A DNA stretch of 64,000 nucleotides from Mesorhizobium sp. WSM3862 (GTDB lineage Bacteria > Pseudomonadota > Alphaproteobacteria > Rhizobiales > Rhizobiaceae), in contig NZ_NSGE01000003.1 of NCBI RefSeq assembly GCF_002294985.1, forward strand, positions 248,001 to 312,000, given 5' to 3'. The notes beneath the pieces are model-generated. The model had not been told where the DNA came from and ran no database searches. It saw only the letters and a program-made list of their open reading frames with translations. Positions 16,005 through 24,952 of the stretch are shown in pieces; within the stretch, counting starts at the first letter, position 1; each line of letters begins with the position of its first letter. Position numbers and translations under genes: made by a program.

Positions 16005-18001
16005 GCGCGCCTTTTCCATTTCTCGCGACGGGCTTGCGAGGCCTCGTCCGTCGTCGATTCCGTCGGGTCCGTGGTCTCAGGCTTCGGGGCATGGCGCAGG
16101 CCGTGAAGCAGATCCGGCTCCGAAGCCGGTCTCAGCCGCTCGCGCAGCGCCGCCCAGTCGTCCGCCCTGTTGGTCGACAGCCCGAGCATTTCCGCCATCG
16201 CCATGGCGTAGACCTGCGCGTCGAGGCAGTGATTGTCCGGCCGCAGGCGTTTCCATTCCTCATGGAACTTGCCGCGCACCACCTCGGCGACGAAGGCCTC
16301 CGCCGTGAGCTGCAGGAAATATTCCTTCGGCAGGAAGTCGCCGAAATGCACGTAGCCCGGCGGATCGGCCGGCTCGCCGGAACGCAGGCCGGGCTTGTGC
16401 AGATTGGCGAACAGTTCCGACTTGAGGCCCCATGTGCCGACCGGCCACAGCATGGCGCTGCCGAAACGCTTGCGCTTGCCGCGCTTGGTGACCGACTTCT
16501 TTGCCGGGACGCTGATTGCCGGCACACCGCGTCCGCCGACGCCCTTGACGGCATAGGCATTGGGGCGCCGCCGGCACCATTCCAGGACCTGGTTGGTGCG
16601 GCCGCCGTCGCCGCCGTCCACGGCCAGTGCCTCGATCCGGCGCCAGCCGCCGAAAGCGTCATGGAGCGGCCTGGCGAAGAACTCACCGAGCTTCGTCCAG
16701 GCGCCTTCGCCGGCGTTGTCCGTCGCACCCTCGAAGAAGCGGACCCCCAGCACCCAGCACTGCCGGTCTTCGCCAAAGGCGACGACGACGGTCCAGATGC
16801 CATTGTGCTGCACGTCGGCGCCGGCGACGAGAATGAGCCCATCGGCAGGGATCTTCATTTGCGCGAAGGGTTCACGGCGCTCCATCAGCCGCTCGTATTC
16901 CGGCGCGTTGCCCTTCACCTTTGCGGGAAGGCCGTACACCAGATTGAAAATACCCTTGTCGCCGAGACCGCCGGCCTTGGAGTGGTTAAGTATGTCCTCG
17001 GCGATCGCTTCGTAGCTCATCATCAGCGAGATGAAGGCATCGACGTGGAAGCCGGGGTGCCGGTCAGGACCGGTCAGGGTGGCGATGTAGCGCCCATTGC
17101 GGACGCCGATGACCCGCTCGGTTTCGCTGATGATGTGCCCGCAATGCGGGCAGACATAGAAGCTCTTGTGCGGATGCAGTCGATCGAGATGGAAGCCCTC
17201 GTGGCTTTGAACGAACTCTCCGCCACATTCAACGCAGGCAATGTTCCAGAAACGCTGGTCGGAGCGCTTGAAGGAGCGGTCGATCCGGCAATGCCCCGGC
17301 AGGTCGCCCAGGTCGTCGCCGGTGTCGATCTCCGGCGTCGACAGCTCGAAGATCTTGAAAGCCTTCGTGCGTCGGAAGGCGGTGAAGCGACCGAAGAAGA
17401 GCGTTTCCGGATCGTCGCCGCTGACATGGGTCTGCCACTTGGAGACCTCGTCCTTGACGCCGTAGCGCGTCGTTTTGCCCGAGAGGTCCGTCGCCACGTT
17501 GGCGTTGGCCAGCATCAGTGATCCGCCGGCGAAGCGCTTCTCGTAGATGGTCGAGCCCGAGCCGGACCGGCTTACGGCCGGAAAGATGACCTGCTTGCCA
17601 GTCTTCGCCTGCCAGGCCTCGATAAGCGGCTGCAGCTTCTGGCTGTTCATGTCCTGCAGGAAGTCGATCGACGGCAGGCCGTAGATGGTGTTGTCCGGCG
17701 CCGTGTCGGCGATGTAGAGCGACCAGGCAAGGGCGAGGATCGAGACGCCCGTCTGTTGCGATTTGCGCACCGTCACCAGATTGCAGGGATGCTCGAGCGA
17801 CAGGCAGTCGGCGATCTCGCCCAGATATGGCGCGTCTTCGAGCGCCCAGAGTTCACCCTTCTTAGGCCCGTCGACCAGCACGATGTTGTCGGGCAGCCAG
17901 TCACGAAAGCGCGCCGGCGGGCGCGGCCTGATCGCCTCCGCCAGTGCTACGCCGGCTAGGCGGAGCGCCCCCGGATGGCCAGGCCCGACATGGATGCTCA
18001 C
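16001..18001 (-). CDS. Terminase large subunit, lambda gpA family
   Basis: The 666-residue product starts with GTG 18001, overlapping the TerS-like stop (GTGA). The Walker A-like element VRKSQQTGVS is at residues 78-87, with a deviant P-loop as in gpA. DEVSKWQTH-like acidic residues follow, and a zinc ribbon has CVECGGEF and YVCPHCGHI near residues 255-285. The nuclease half has GADVQHN and LAVDGGDGGRTNQVLEW. It cuts concatemeric DNA and drives packaging, implying cohesive-end (cos) packaging as in lambda. Confidence 0.95.
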   Translation of the reverse strand: MSIHVGPGHPGALRLAGVALAEAIRPRPPARFRDWLPDNIVLVDGPKKGELWALEDAPYLGEIADCLSLEHPCNLVTVRKSQQTGVSILALAWSLYIADTAPDNTIYGLPSIDFLQDMNSQKLQPLIEAWQAKTGKQVIFPAVSRSGSGSTIYEKRFAGGSLMLANANVATDLSGKTTRYGVKDEVSKWQTHVSGDDPETLFFGRFTAFRRTKAFKIFELSTPEIDTGDDLGDLPGHCRIDRSFKRSDQRFWNIACVECGGEFVQSHEGFHLDRLHPHKSFYVCPHCGHIISETERVIGVRNGRYIATLTGPDRHPGFHVDAFISLMMSYEAIAEDILNHSKAGGLGDKGIFNLVYGLPAKVKGNAPEYERLMERREPFAQMKIPADGLILVAGADVQHNGIWTVVVAFGEDRQCWVLGVRFFEGATDNAGEGAWTKLGEFFARPLHDAFGGWRRIEALAVDGGDGGRTNQVLEWCRRRPNAYAVKGVGGRGVPAISVPAKKSVTKRGKRKRFGSAMLWPVGTWGLKSELFANLHKPGLRSGEPADPPGYVHFGDFLPKEYFLQLTAEAFVAEVVRGKFHEEWKRLRPDNHCLDAQVYAMAMAEMLGLSTNRADDWAALRERLRPASEPDLLHGLRHAPKPETTDPTESTTDEASQARREKWKRRA

Positions 18002-18588
18002 AACTCTTCGTCCTCGAGCACGTCGTCATGCTCGGCGGCTTTCTCGACGATGGCGCCAAGCCGATCGGCAATCTCGGTGTTCAGCTCGAAAGCGATGCTG
18101 CGCAACAGCACGCGCAGCCCATGAGCGCCTTCTCTGGAAACTGCCAAAGCCATGTCGTCGGCCTTGTTCTGCAGGCGGGCGATGCTCGATTGGATCTCCC
18201 GGCCGCAGACGGTCAGGGCTTCACGCATCCGGTCGGCACGAACCAACTGGCCGATATGCTCCTGCCGACGCAGCTTCTCGCGTCCGACTTTGAGCCAGGC
18301 TTCCTGCCGAAGCGCTTCGTCGCGCGACGTGCTGGAGTTGGCCGACGGCGCCGACGGCGCGTCCTTGCGAGCGGCGGCCGCAATCTTCTCGGAGCTGGCG
18401 AACTCGCCGCGGTAGTGATCGTAGTGCGCCAGCGAGAACCGGATGATCCGGTCGCGAGCGTCGCGCTCGACCGGAAGGTCATGCACGTCGACCAGTCGCC
18501 GCACAAGTTTGGTCACGGCCTGCTTCGTGACGCCATCGCGCGCCGCAACGTCGGCCGGCGTCGCCATCACGTTTTCTTCAGACGCCAT
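17998..18588 (-). CDS. Terminase small subunit-like protein
   Basis: The product has 196 residues. ATG 18588 (MASEENVMATPADV) is chosen because GAAGGGAAG precedes it at good spacing; the TTG at 18627 is less likely. The N-terminus has a winged-helix-like element (ATPADVAARDGVTKQAVTKLVRRL), then an alanine-rich linker and a helical C-terminus ending in an acidic tail (DDVLEDEEL). Gene order and the GTGA coupling to terminase suggest it recognises the packaging site (Nu1 role). Confidence 0.75.
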   Translation of the reverse strand: MASEENVMATPADVAARDGVTKQAVTKLVRRLVDVHDLPVERDARDRIIRFSLAHYDHYRGEFASSEKIAAAARKDAPSAPSANSSTSRDEALRQEAWLKVGREKLRRQEHIGQLVRADRMREALTVCGREIQSSIARLQNKADDMALAVSREGAHGLRVLLRSIAFELNTEIADRLGAIVEKAAEHDDVLEDEEL

Positions 18589-18744
18589 CCAGACAACTTC
18601 CCTTCGAGCCGCTGACAACCCTGACAACCCAACTTTTTCGATGGTCCGACTGGAGAAAATCCAGGGGCCGGTCTGCCCGTCCGAGGTCGAGGAGTGGGAT
18701 ACGGTCCCTATAACCTTGGGCGGCGGCGCGGCTGCCTTGCCAGG

Positions 18745-19341
18745 TCAGTCGAAGAAGCCGGGGAGCATGAAGCTGATCTCATTCATGACCCTCGGCGGCA
18801 GCTCTCGGTTGGCGAAGGCTGTGAACTCTTGCGCCGTGTTGCCCTTCACCATCTCGGCCGGGATGATGACCCCTGAATCCACGAATGAGACGGGCCGGCC
18901 CCACCTCCTCGAGGAGCGGTCCGGCGCGTAGACGTGGCCGCCCAAGCCCTTGACTTTGACGCGATTTGGGAACCGGCCTGCCTTGGTGAAATTTCCGGCA
19001 AACAGCCGCCGCGTGCCGAAAGGCGAAGCGGTCACGCCAGCCCGCGTCTCGCGCGGCTTGAAGTATTTGAGCGAGATGTCGCCGCCCTGCGTGCGCATGG
19101 CATAGGCGAGCTCGCCATAGTTGGCCCGCTCGACCTTGATCGCCCTACGGATCGTCCGGTACGGCAGGCCCGTCTGATTCGCGAGCGTCCGCGTCAGCTT
19201 GGTGCGCAACCGATCGCCGACATGATTGATGGCTCGCGCCAGCACAAAACTGCGCTGCATCTCGCTCAAGCAGCCCAGGGCGTTGTCGAGCCGCCTGAGC
19301 CCGGAGAGATCGGCCCACCTGATTGTCAGCAGGCCGTCCAC
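18745..19341 (-). CDS. Prophage minor tail protein Z-like (gpZ)
   Basis: This 198-residue protein starts at GTG 19341 with GGAG upstream. The helical N-terminus (MQRSFVLARAINHVGDRLRTKLTRTLANQTGL), the central basic part (KYFKPRETRAGVTASPFGTRR) and IPAEMVKGNTAQEFTAF match the lambda gpZ/phage minor tail protein family. Its place upstream of terminase rather than after the head genes is unusual. The plus-strand frame opposite is a shadow. Confidence 0.7.
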   Translation of the reverse strand: MDGLLTIRWADLSGLRRLDNALGCLSEMQRSFVLARAINHVGDRLRTKLTRTLANQTGLPYRTIRRAIKVERANYGELAYAMRTQGGDISLKYFKPRETRAGVTASPFGTRRLFAGNFTKAGRFPNRVKVKGLGGHVYAPDRSSRRWGRPVSFVDSGVIIPAEMVKGNTAQEFTAFANRELPPRVMNEISFMLPGFFD

Positions 19342-19360
19342 ACTCGCACTCCGAAAATGA

Positions 19361-19389
19361 AAAGCCCCGGTCGCGAGGAGCGCCGGGGC
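19361..19389 (-). terminator. Intrinsic terminator
   Basis: GCCCCGG at 19364-19370 pairs with CCGGGGC at 19383-19389. On the minus strand the stem is followed directly by TTTTC. It ends the transcript of the gene at 19438-20274, separating it from the gpZ-terminase operon. Confidence 0.75.
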
Positions 19390-19437
19390 GAGTTCTTTCT
19401 TACCGTGATCAGGTCTATGTCAAGTTTCTGCCGCCCG

Positions 19438-20274
19438 TCAACGGACGGAGGCAATTTTTTTCGCGCGCTGGTTAGCCGTGCTCCCTGCGAGCCATACGCC
19501 CGGCCTGTCCTCTTCAAGCCAGGGCGTCATCGAGCGGTCGGAAGACACCAGCCGATGCGCGATCAGCTGCGGCCCGAGCTCGGCCTCGAGCCAGCGCAAC
19601 GCCGCGACCCAGATCTGGTAGTCGAGGCGTCCCATGATGTCGCCGCTCGGATCGGTCGCGAACTCGTACTTTCGGTAAGCGCCCTTCGTCGGCCGCTTGA
19701 GGCGCTCGTCATAGCCATGCACCTCGATATCGTAGGCCTGGCCGTTATTGTCGATGACGCGCTTCATGACGAACCAGGCCGGCTTGCCGCCGCGCTCCGC
19801 CAGCCGAACCCTGGCAGGCTCCGCGGTCCAGTCCGGCTCCCGCCCGAGGATCGCGGTTCCGACGACCAGGCTAACAATGCCTTCGCCGCGTTGCGCGTGC
19901 GAACGGGCGCTATAGCGCTCAACCGCCCGCGCAACGTACAGCTCGGCCAAACCGTGCGTATCCGGCCAATCGGCCAAGCCATTCCAGCCCTGCGGGATGA
20001 TGACCTCGCAAGCGGCCAGCGCGGCCACCGCCCGGCCGACCGTCACCGCATCCTCGTGCGGCTCGCCCTGCTCGATCCAGAAATTCTCGTAGTCCTTGCG
20101 GCCGCCGTCTATCAGCGCGCCGAACTCGCCAAAGCTGGTGATCTTGCCCCATGAGGAAGCCTGCAGCACGCGCCAGGCCGAATGCGGATTTTCCAGACCT
20201 TCCACGCCACCGCCCTTCGGCAGCTCATGGACGAAAGCCCAGGTCAACAGCTCTTCTATGTTCACCGTCTTCAT
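19438..20274 (-). CDS. Conserved rhizobial prophage protein, unknown
   Basis: The product has 278 residues. ATG 20274 has GGAG nine bases upstream. It contains repeated aromatic-rich helices (LLTWAFVHELPKGGG, GRLDYQIWVAALRWLEAELG) and a conserved-looking end (HRLVSSDRSMTPWLEEDRPG). It lies between the replication operon and packaging genes with its own terminator and a 345-base upstream region. That arrangement suggests it is transcribed separately and could be a late regulator; this is only positional. Confidence 0.7.
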   Translation of the reverse strand: MKTVNIEELLTWAFVHELPKGGGVEGLENPHSAWRVLQASSWGKITSFGEFGALIDGGRKDYENFWIEQGEPHEDAVTVGRAVAALAACEVIIPQGWNGLADWPDTHGLAELYVARAVERYSARSHAQRGEGIVSLVVGTAILGREPDWTAEPARVRLAERGGKPAWFVMKRVIDNNGQAYDIEVHGYDERLKRPTKGAYRKYEFATDPSGDIMGRLDYQIWVAALRWLEAELGPQLIAHRLVSSDRSMTPWLEEDRPGVWLAGSTANQRAKKIASVR

Positions 20275-20619
20275 CCGAACTTTCTCCTTCGTCCCTATCT
20301 CACTCTTATCAACCCAACTCGCCGCTCTTCGTCCCAAGCTGACAAAATGCAGAGCCTAGCAAAATCAGCAGGATGGGCGGGGCGCCGGGAAGGAAGGGGC
20401 GCAAGGGACGATGAATCTCGCGCCATATATGAGGACACCTCGCCATCCGGTGATTTCTTTCGAGGTGACCTCATCGCGCGCACGCGCAAACCGACACAAT
20501 CGTCCCTAGCGTCCCTCGCGTCCTAACCTGCTGCTTTCCCAAACCCTTTGCGTCCGGCTCCCTTCCCCAACTCGCAATCTACCGTCCCTCGCGGCCTTGG
20601 CGCCCAAAAGGGGAAAGGG
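20275..20619. other. Intergenic regulatory region between replication and late genes
   Basis: There are 345 bases without a gene. They contain a 12-bp inverted repeat (20431-20472) and several GGGACG/CGTCCC copies (near 20395, 20510 and 20580). No clear sigma-70 promoter is recognised. It is the natural place for a late promoter or antiterminator site because both flanking operons are on the minus strand. Confidence 0.45.
20431..20472. repeat. Interrupted inverted repeat
   Basis: GAGGACACCTCG (20431-20442) and CGAGGTGACCTC (20461-20472) are complementary except for one position, with an 18-base spacer. Each arm is itself partly palindromic (GAGG...CCTC), so it could be two protein-binding sites rather than one hairpin. 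Confidence 0.5.
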
Positions 20620-22431
20620 TCAGCCCTCAAAGCCGCATGCCTCCGGCGAAGCGCCGGGATCGCGCCCTGGCGGCCGCACGAACTCGTCCTTGACCCTGAT
20701 GCCCCGGTAAATTGTGGTGCCGCTTTTCGCCTTCCAGAAGCGCTTCATCGCGCCTTCAGGCGATCGCCATGTCAGCCGCGTGTAATCGGGGAGCTTGCGC
20801 GAGAAGGTCGACGACTTGAACTCGGCCGCACCCTCGCGAGCTGCCCAATTGGCATAGCCGAGATGCAGGTCACCCGGCGAGGTCTCGTCCTCTTCCTTGC
20901 CCGTCACGATGCAGGCGTTCCGCAGGAAAGCACCGATCGGATCGCTCTCTTCCCGATATTCGCGGGTCGCGGCAAGCACGCTTTCCGGCGGTCGCAACCC
21001 ATAGTTCAAATAGTCGAGCGTTCCCCGCACCAGCCAGGCGAAGACGCCGTCGGCTTCGGCGCGCAGCTTCTTGGGCAAATCACGATCGATCCTCTCCTTC
21101 GAGATCTGGACTTCCCACGGCACGAGGTAGACGCGGCGCCAGATCCCGTCGGAGGTGTCGTCGATGCGCGGCTTGTGGTTGCCCGAAAGCAGGATCTTGA
21201 ACTGCGGCACCACCTCGAAGAAATCCTGGTGCAGCCGCCGCACCGCGATCTTCTCGCCGCCGGTCAGCGTCTTGATCAGCGCGTCCTTGAGCTTCACGCC
21301 CATTTCGGGTTCCGATGCGGCCACCAGCCGTGCCCCCGGCAGGCGCGCGAGGTCCGGCGTGGCCTCGTTGCCCCCTCGCCTGGTGTCGCCGGCGAAACTG
21401 TCGATCGACAGCGTCACGGCGAAATCGCCGAAAATCGAGCAGAGCAAGTCGACGAAGGTCGACTTGCCGTTCGAACCGGCGCCGTAGAAGAACACCAGGC
21501 ATTGCTCGACGGTGAGGCCGAGAAGGCAATAACCTGCAAAGCGTTGCAGGAAGCCCCTGATCTCGGAATCCGGCTGCACCTCCTTCAGGAAGGCGTCGAA
21601 GACCGGAGCCGCAGCTTCCGGTCGATACTTGGCCTCGCCACTCTTCGAGATCAGGTCGACCGGGTTGTGAAGGTCGAGGCGCGGTTGCCACTCATAGACA
21701 GGATCCTGCGGGTCGGATTCCTCGTGCTCCATCCGCACGAAGCGCAGCGTGCCTGAGCGGCAGTTGAAAGCGTAGACGTCCCTGTTGAGGTCGCCCACCA
21801 TCCTGGCAACATGCGGCAGCGCCTCCTTCATCATGTTGTCCAGCTTGGAGGAACCGGCCGAGCTTTTCGCATGACGATGCCGCGACGATTTCCTCGCATT
21901 GGCGCTCTTCCGCGCCTCATCGGCAGCGTCGATGATCTCTTCCAGCTCCATGAGCCGGCCGAGCTTCTCAGCGTCCCAGTCCTTCCTCGGCGCGCCTAAG
22001 CGCTTGCGCTCCAGGCGGGCGTTCCGGCCGGCCTCCAGGGCCCTTTCCTCATCCTCGGTCGCGCTCAGCAGCGCGGCCTCGGCCGAGATCAACTCGGCGG
22101 TTTTCTGGGCCAGCGGCCGGACCACCGAGCCATCTTCGTCCTCTTTCCACCGCATGCCATCGAAGCCATGCCAGCCAACGCGCGCCACATGCAGCACGCG
22201 CGAGCCGTGGCGGATCAGAAAACGGCGCCCATTGCCGATATCCGTTTCCGGTTCCGAGGCGCAGTCGCTCAGCACCGACTGCTCGTCGGGCTGTTCGGGC
22301 GGCCGCCGCCGAGGTTCACTCGCGCCGGGAAAGGGGGATCGGGGCTCTTTGGCATAGGCGGCGGCCTGGCGCTGGGCTTCCTCGAGCACGGCGGCCACCT
22401 GGTCCGGCATGGCGGGCTTCTTGCTGCTCAC
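20620..22431 (-). CDS. Phage/plasmid D5-type helicase (P4 family SF3)
   Basis: The product has 603 residues, starting at GTG 22431 within a GTGA overlap with the primase gene. The N-terminal 200 residues are charged and helical. The D5_N-like region starts near residue 225. The SF3 ATPase has Walker A GAGSNGKST near residue 320, Walker B VAASEPE and sensor motif LLSGNHKP, followed by a winged-helix end. It unwinds DNA at the phage origin together with the upstream primase. The frame continues upstream of the GTG, but that part is out-of-frame shadow of the primase gene. Confidence 0.92.
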   Translation of the reverse strand: MSSKKPAMPDQVAAVLEEAQRQAAAYAKEPRSPFPGASEPRRRPPEQPDEQSVLSDCASEPETDIGNGRRFLIRHGSRVLHVARVGWHGFDGMRWKEDEDGSVVRPLAQKTAELISAEAALLSATEDEERALEAGRNARLERKRLGAPRKDWDAEKLGRLMELEEIIDAADEARKSANARKSSRHRHAKSSAGSSKLDNMMKEALPHVARMVGDLNRDVYAFNCRSGTLRFVRMEHEESDPQDPVYEWQPRLDLHNPVDLISKSGEAKYRPEAAAPVFDAFLKEVQPDSEIRGFLQRFAGYCLLGLTVEQCLVFFYGAGSNGKSTFVDLLCSIFGDFAVTLSIDSFAGDTRRGGNEATPDLARLPGARLVAASEPEMGVKLKDALIKTLTGGEKIAVRRLHQDFFEVVPQFKILLSGNHKPRIDDTSDGIWRRVYLVPWEVQISKERIDRDLPKKLRAEADGVFAWLVRGTLDYLNYGLRPPESVLAATREYREESDPIGAFLRNACIVTGKEEDETSPGDLHLGYANWAAREGAAEFKSSTFSRKLPDYTRLTWRSPEGAMKRFWKAKSGTTIYRGIRVKDEFVRPPGRDPGASPEACGFEG

Positions 22432-23681
22432 GCCACCCTCGCGGCTTCGGCAGCCATGGAGGCGAAGTCGCAGCCAGGCCGCGGCCAGACGATGGGGATT
22501 GCCCTTCCCGGCCGCGCATGCCGGGCACGGGCGCGCGCCATCGCCGCCGCGGTCATAACGCGCTCGGAGTCGCCATCGGCGAGCAGCACGAGCTCGGTGA
22601 CCTGTTCGCCCATCCACATGGCGTCCTCGGGGTCCTGACCAGGTCGAGGAATCGGGCCGGCAATCATCACCGGTCGCGGCACGCCTTTCGAATCCGGCTT
22701 CTTCAATTCCGGATGGGCGAACCGCGAGGCGGAATCGGCCGGGCCGGCAAGATTGCCGAGATCGCCGGCGGCGAAATAGAACGTGTCCTCGCGCCAGCTC
22801 TCCCAACACGCAAAGGCCGCCCCGTTCTCGATACCCTCGCCGCCGACCCAGCGTGCGGCGGAAGGATCGCCGAAAAGCGGGATCAGCCCTCCCTTCTTCG
22901 AGCCCCGCATTTTCTTGGTCGGCAGGGCCTCGCCCGTCGCCGGATCGGTGAGCAGCGGCCGGCACTTCGGCGAGCAGCCGAGATCGATCCAGGTGATGTG
23001 GCAGCCGATCGCATTCAGGTCGGCATTGATGAAGGGCGCGACCATTGCCGGCCCAGTGTGGAGCTCGGTCGGCCGACCGTGCTGATCGTTGCCGTGCCAG
23101 TAGGCCAGTTCCGAAGCGCAGCGCAGCCATTGCGAGGCGCCAATGCGCCCGCAGCCGCGTGCCTCGAGATAGTCGATGACCAGCCGCCCGAATCGGCCGA
23201 CGGATGCGGCGGCCCCGTAAATAGACCGGGCATTTTGCCGTTCGCGCTCACGATAGCCGATCTGCCGTGTGGCGCGTTCAGCCGCCCATGTTTCATTCAG
23301 CCGCCGGCGCTCTTCAAGGCGGCTGCGGCGAGCGATGGCTTCGGCCTCTTCCTGGCCCGCCTCGCAGGGAATCGGCTGCTGGAGCACAATGGAGCACGCC
23401 TCCAGCAACGCCGAGCGACGATGCAGGTCGAGGCCTTCGCAGTGGGCAGCCATGCCGATGCCGTCATTGCCGCCGGCGCTGCCAGACCGGCAGTTCCATT
23501 TGTTCTTGGCGGTGTTGAACGCAAAGGTGTCCGTTCCGCCGCAGTGCGGGCATGGCTGCGGGTGCTCGTGCCGGCGGCCGGTGAATTTCAGGCCGAGCCG
23601 TTTGGCAGCGTCCTCGATCGAGACGGCGCGGGCGTCTTCGACGAACTGTTCAATGACGGAGCTGCCAGACTGCGCGCTCAA
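22428..23681 (-). CDS. Phage DNA primase with zinc-binding and Toprim domains
   Basis: This 417-residue protein starts with TTG 23681 in a TTGA overlap with the methyltransferase stop; AGGA lies nine bases before it. The zinc finger CPHCGGTDTFAF...WNC is at residues 44-66. The Toprim core includes GGEGIENGAAFA and the acidic motif VLLADGDSE. This is the P4-type primase architecture split from its helicase, which is encoded next. It makes primers at the replication fork. Confidence 0.88.
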   Translation of the reverse strand: MSAQSGSSVIEQFVEDARAVSIEDAAKRLGLKFTGRRHEHPQPCPHCGGTDTFAFNTAKNKWNCRSGSAGGNDGIGMAAHCEGLDLHRRSALLEACSIVLQQPIPCEAGQEEAEAIARRSRLEERRRLNETWAAERATRQIGYRERERQNARSIYGAAASVGRFGRLVIDYLEARGCGRIGASQWLRCASELAYWHGNDQHGRPTELHTGPAMVAPFINADLNAIGCHITWIDLGCSPKCRPLLTDPATGEALPTKKMRGSKKGGLIPLFGDPSAARWVGGEGIENGAAFACWESWREDTFYFAAGDLGNLAGPADSASRFAHPELKKPDSKGVPRPVMIAGPIPRPGQDPEDAMWMGEQVTELVLLADGDSERVMTAAAMARARARHARPGRAIPIVWPRPGCDFASMAAEAARVA

Positions 23682-24439
23682 AACAGCGAGTCCTGTTTCG
23701 GCTCAGCTGGTGCTTCGACAAACATGTCTGGCTGCGCACAGGCCTTTCGGATCCGCTCGCAGGCGATCTCGAAATAACCGGCATCAATTTCGATGCCGAT
23801 GAAGGGGCGGCCAAGCTTCGCGCAAGCGACTCCTGTGCTTCCGCTGCCCATGAATGGGTCGAGCACCGTCTCACCCGAACTCGTGAACAAACTAAGCAGT
23901 TCGCGCATCAAGGGGACGGGCTTCTCGGTTGGGTGGCGCCCATCACGGTCGGGCTGATTGGTCAGATGGGTGAATACACCCCTGCGACCTCCGCCATTCC
24001 AATTGCTTCGACCGGTTCCACACCAGGCTGCAGCGATGCACTCGTAGCCTTGAGCCGGCATCTGTCCGTTGAATTGGGGCGAGGAGTCGGGCTTCACCCA
24101 GGCCATGCCTCTTTTGTATTTCAGGCCCGCCACTTCCATGGCATCTCGCCAAGAAGCGACAGCCTCCACTTGGCAGAAAGCGAGCATCCATCCGCTGCAG
24201 TTGCTGGCAGCCCAATTTGGGACGTAGCGGCGAACCTGTTCTGTAATTGGTGCGAAGTTCAACTGTGCAGGAACGTTATCGCGAATGCTTCTTTGCGTTC
24301 GGCGGACGGGGGCGTGGGCCTCCTTCTCGCAAGGCGGGTCGGTAATGACGGCGTGAACGCTCCGCAGGCGTGGTAACGCCTCAGCGCAATCACCAAGGAT
24401 CAGACGGCAAGCGCCTATGATCTGTTCGCGCTGGTTCAT
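23678..24439 (-). CDS. DNA methyltransferase (N6/N4, beta-type motif order), DPPC variant
   Basis: The product has 253 residues. ATG 24439 overlaps the upstream stop (ATGA). Motif IV is DPPC at 34-37 rather than DPPY/W. Motif I, DPFMGSGSTG at 194-203, is near the C-terminus, giving the permuted order typical of the N6_N4_Mtase family. The region RSNWNGGGRRGVFTH and PTEKP (171-174) is conserved in phage homologs. No restriction partner is adjacent, so it is a phage orphan methylase, likely protecting phage DNA or regulating genes. Target sequence is not predictable. Confidence 0.88.
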   Translation of the reverse strand: MNQREQIIGACRLILGDCAEALPRLRSVHAVITDPPCEKEAHAPVRRTQRSIRDNVPAQLNFAPITEQVRRYVPNWAASNCSGWMLAFCQVEAVASWRDAMEVAGLKYKRGMAWVKPDSSPQFNGQMPAQGYECIAAAWCGTGRSNWNGGGRRGVFTHLTNQPDRDGRHPTEKPVPLMRELLSLFTSSGETVLDPFMGSGSTGVACAKLGRPFIGIEIDAGYFEIACERIRKACAQPDMFVEAPAEPKQDSLF

Positions 24440-24675
24440 TCGCACTCATTTCCGATGCCCTCGCCGCCGCGCGAGAAGTGACCTTCGGCTGCGACCAGCG
24501 CCCGCACCTGCCGGGCGGATAGCCCCAGGCGCGCGCGCACCTGCTCGGCGGTCTGGCCCATTTCGAACAGCAGCCGCACGCCTTCGGCCTGCATCGGCAC
24601 AGGCAGCTTGAACAGCGTCGCCGCGTCGATGCTGCCGGGCGTTCCGAAGATCGCTTTTGCAGGTCTATCCAGCAT
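24436..24675 (-). CDS. Small HTH-like phage protein
   Basis: The product has 79 residues. ATG 24675 has GGGAG at good spacing and overlaps the previous stop by eleven bases. The centre (TAEQVRARLGLSARQVRALVAAEGHF) reads as a helix-turn-helix. It is one of four successive small DNA-binding candidates between cro and the methylase. It could be a replication or middle regulator; no specific family is recognised. Confidence 0.65.
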   Translation of the reverse strand: MLDRPAKAIFGTPGSIDAATLFKLPVPMQAEGVRLLFEMGQTAEQVRARLGLSARQVRALVAAEGHFSRGGEGIGNECE

Positions 24676-24952
24676 CGCAGGTGCTCCCTGTTTCAGTGCT
24701 CTTCCCGTGAAACATCGCGCCGGCATCGCGCAGGGGCGGCAGGTAGAAGGCGCGGAAGGAAAGCCTCAGCCAATCGCAGACCGCGATGACCTTGGGCGCC
24801 GAGACGCCCTGGCCGTTGCAGATGCGGGAAAGGTCGGAAGCGCTTACCCCGATGTCGCCGGCGCATGCCCGCCAGCCGCGGCCGTCTTCCTCGAGCTTCG
24901 CCCGCAAGAGCTTGCCGAGCTCGCGATAATCATAGGCAGCGAGCCTGACCAT
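24665..24952 (-). CDS. XRE-like DNA-binding protein
   Basis: The product has 95 residues. ATG 24952 has AGGAGG six bases upstream, which decides the start over TTG 24973. An HTH_XRE-like stretch (CAGDIGVSASDLSRICNGQGVSAPKVIAVCDWL) covers residues 27-60. It is similar to phage CII or anti-repressor-type regulators by size and position only. Confidence 0.7.
   Translation of the reverse strand: MVRLAAYDYRELGKLLRAKLEEDGRGWRACAGDIGVSASDLSRICNGQGVSAPKVIAVCDWLRLSFRAFYLPPLRDAGAMFHGKSTETGSTCDAG

Noticed and set aside
18646-18931. Plus-strand frame near the gpZ gene
   Set aside because: It overlaps the recognisable gpZ-like protein on the minus strand and has no domain or convincing ribosome binding site of its own.
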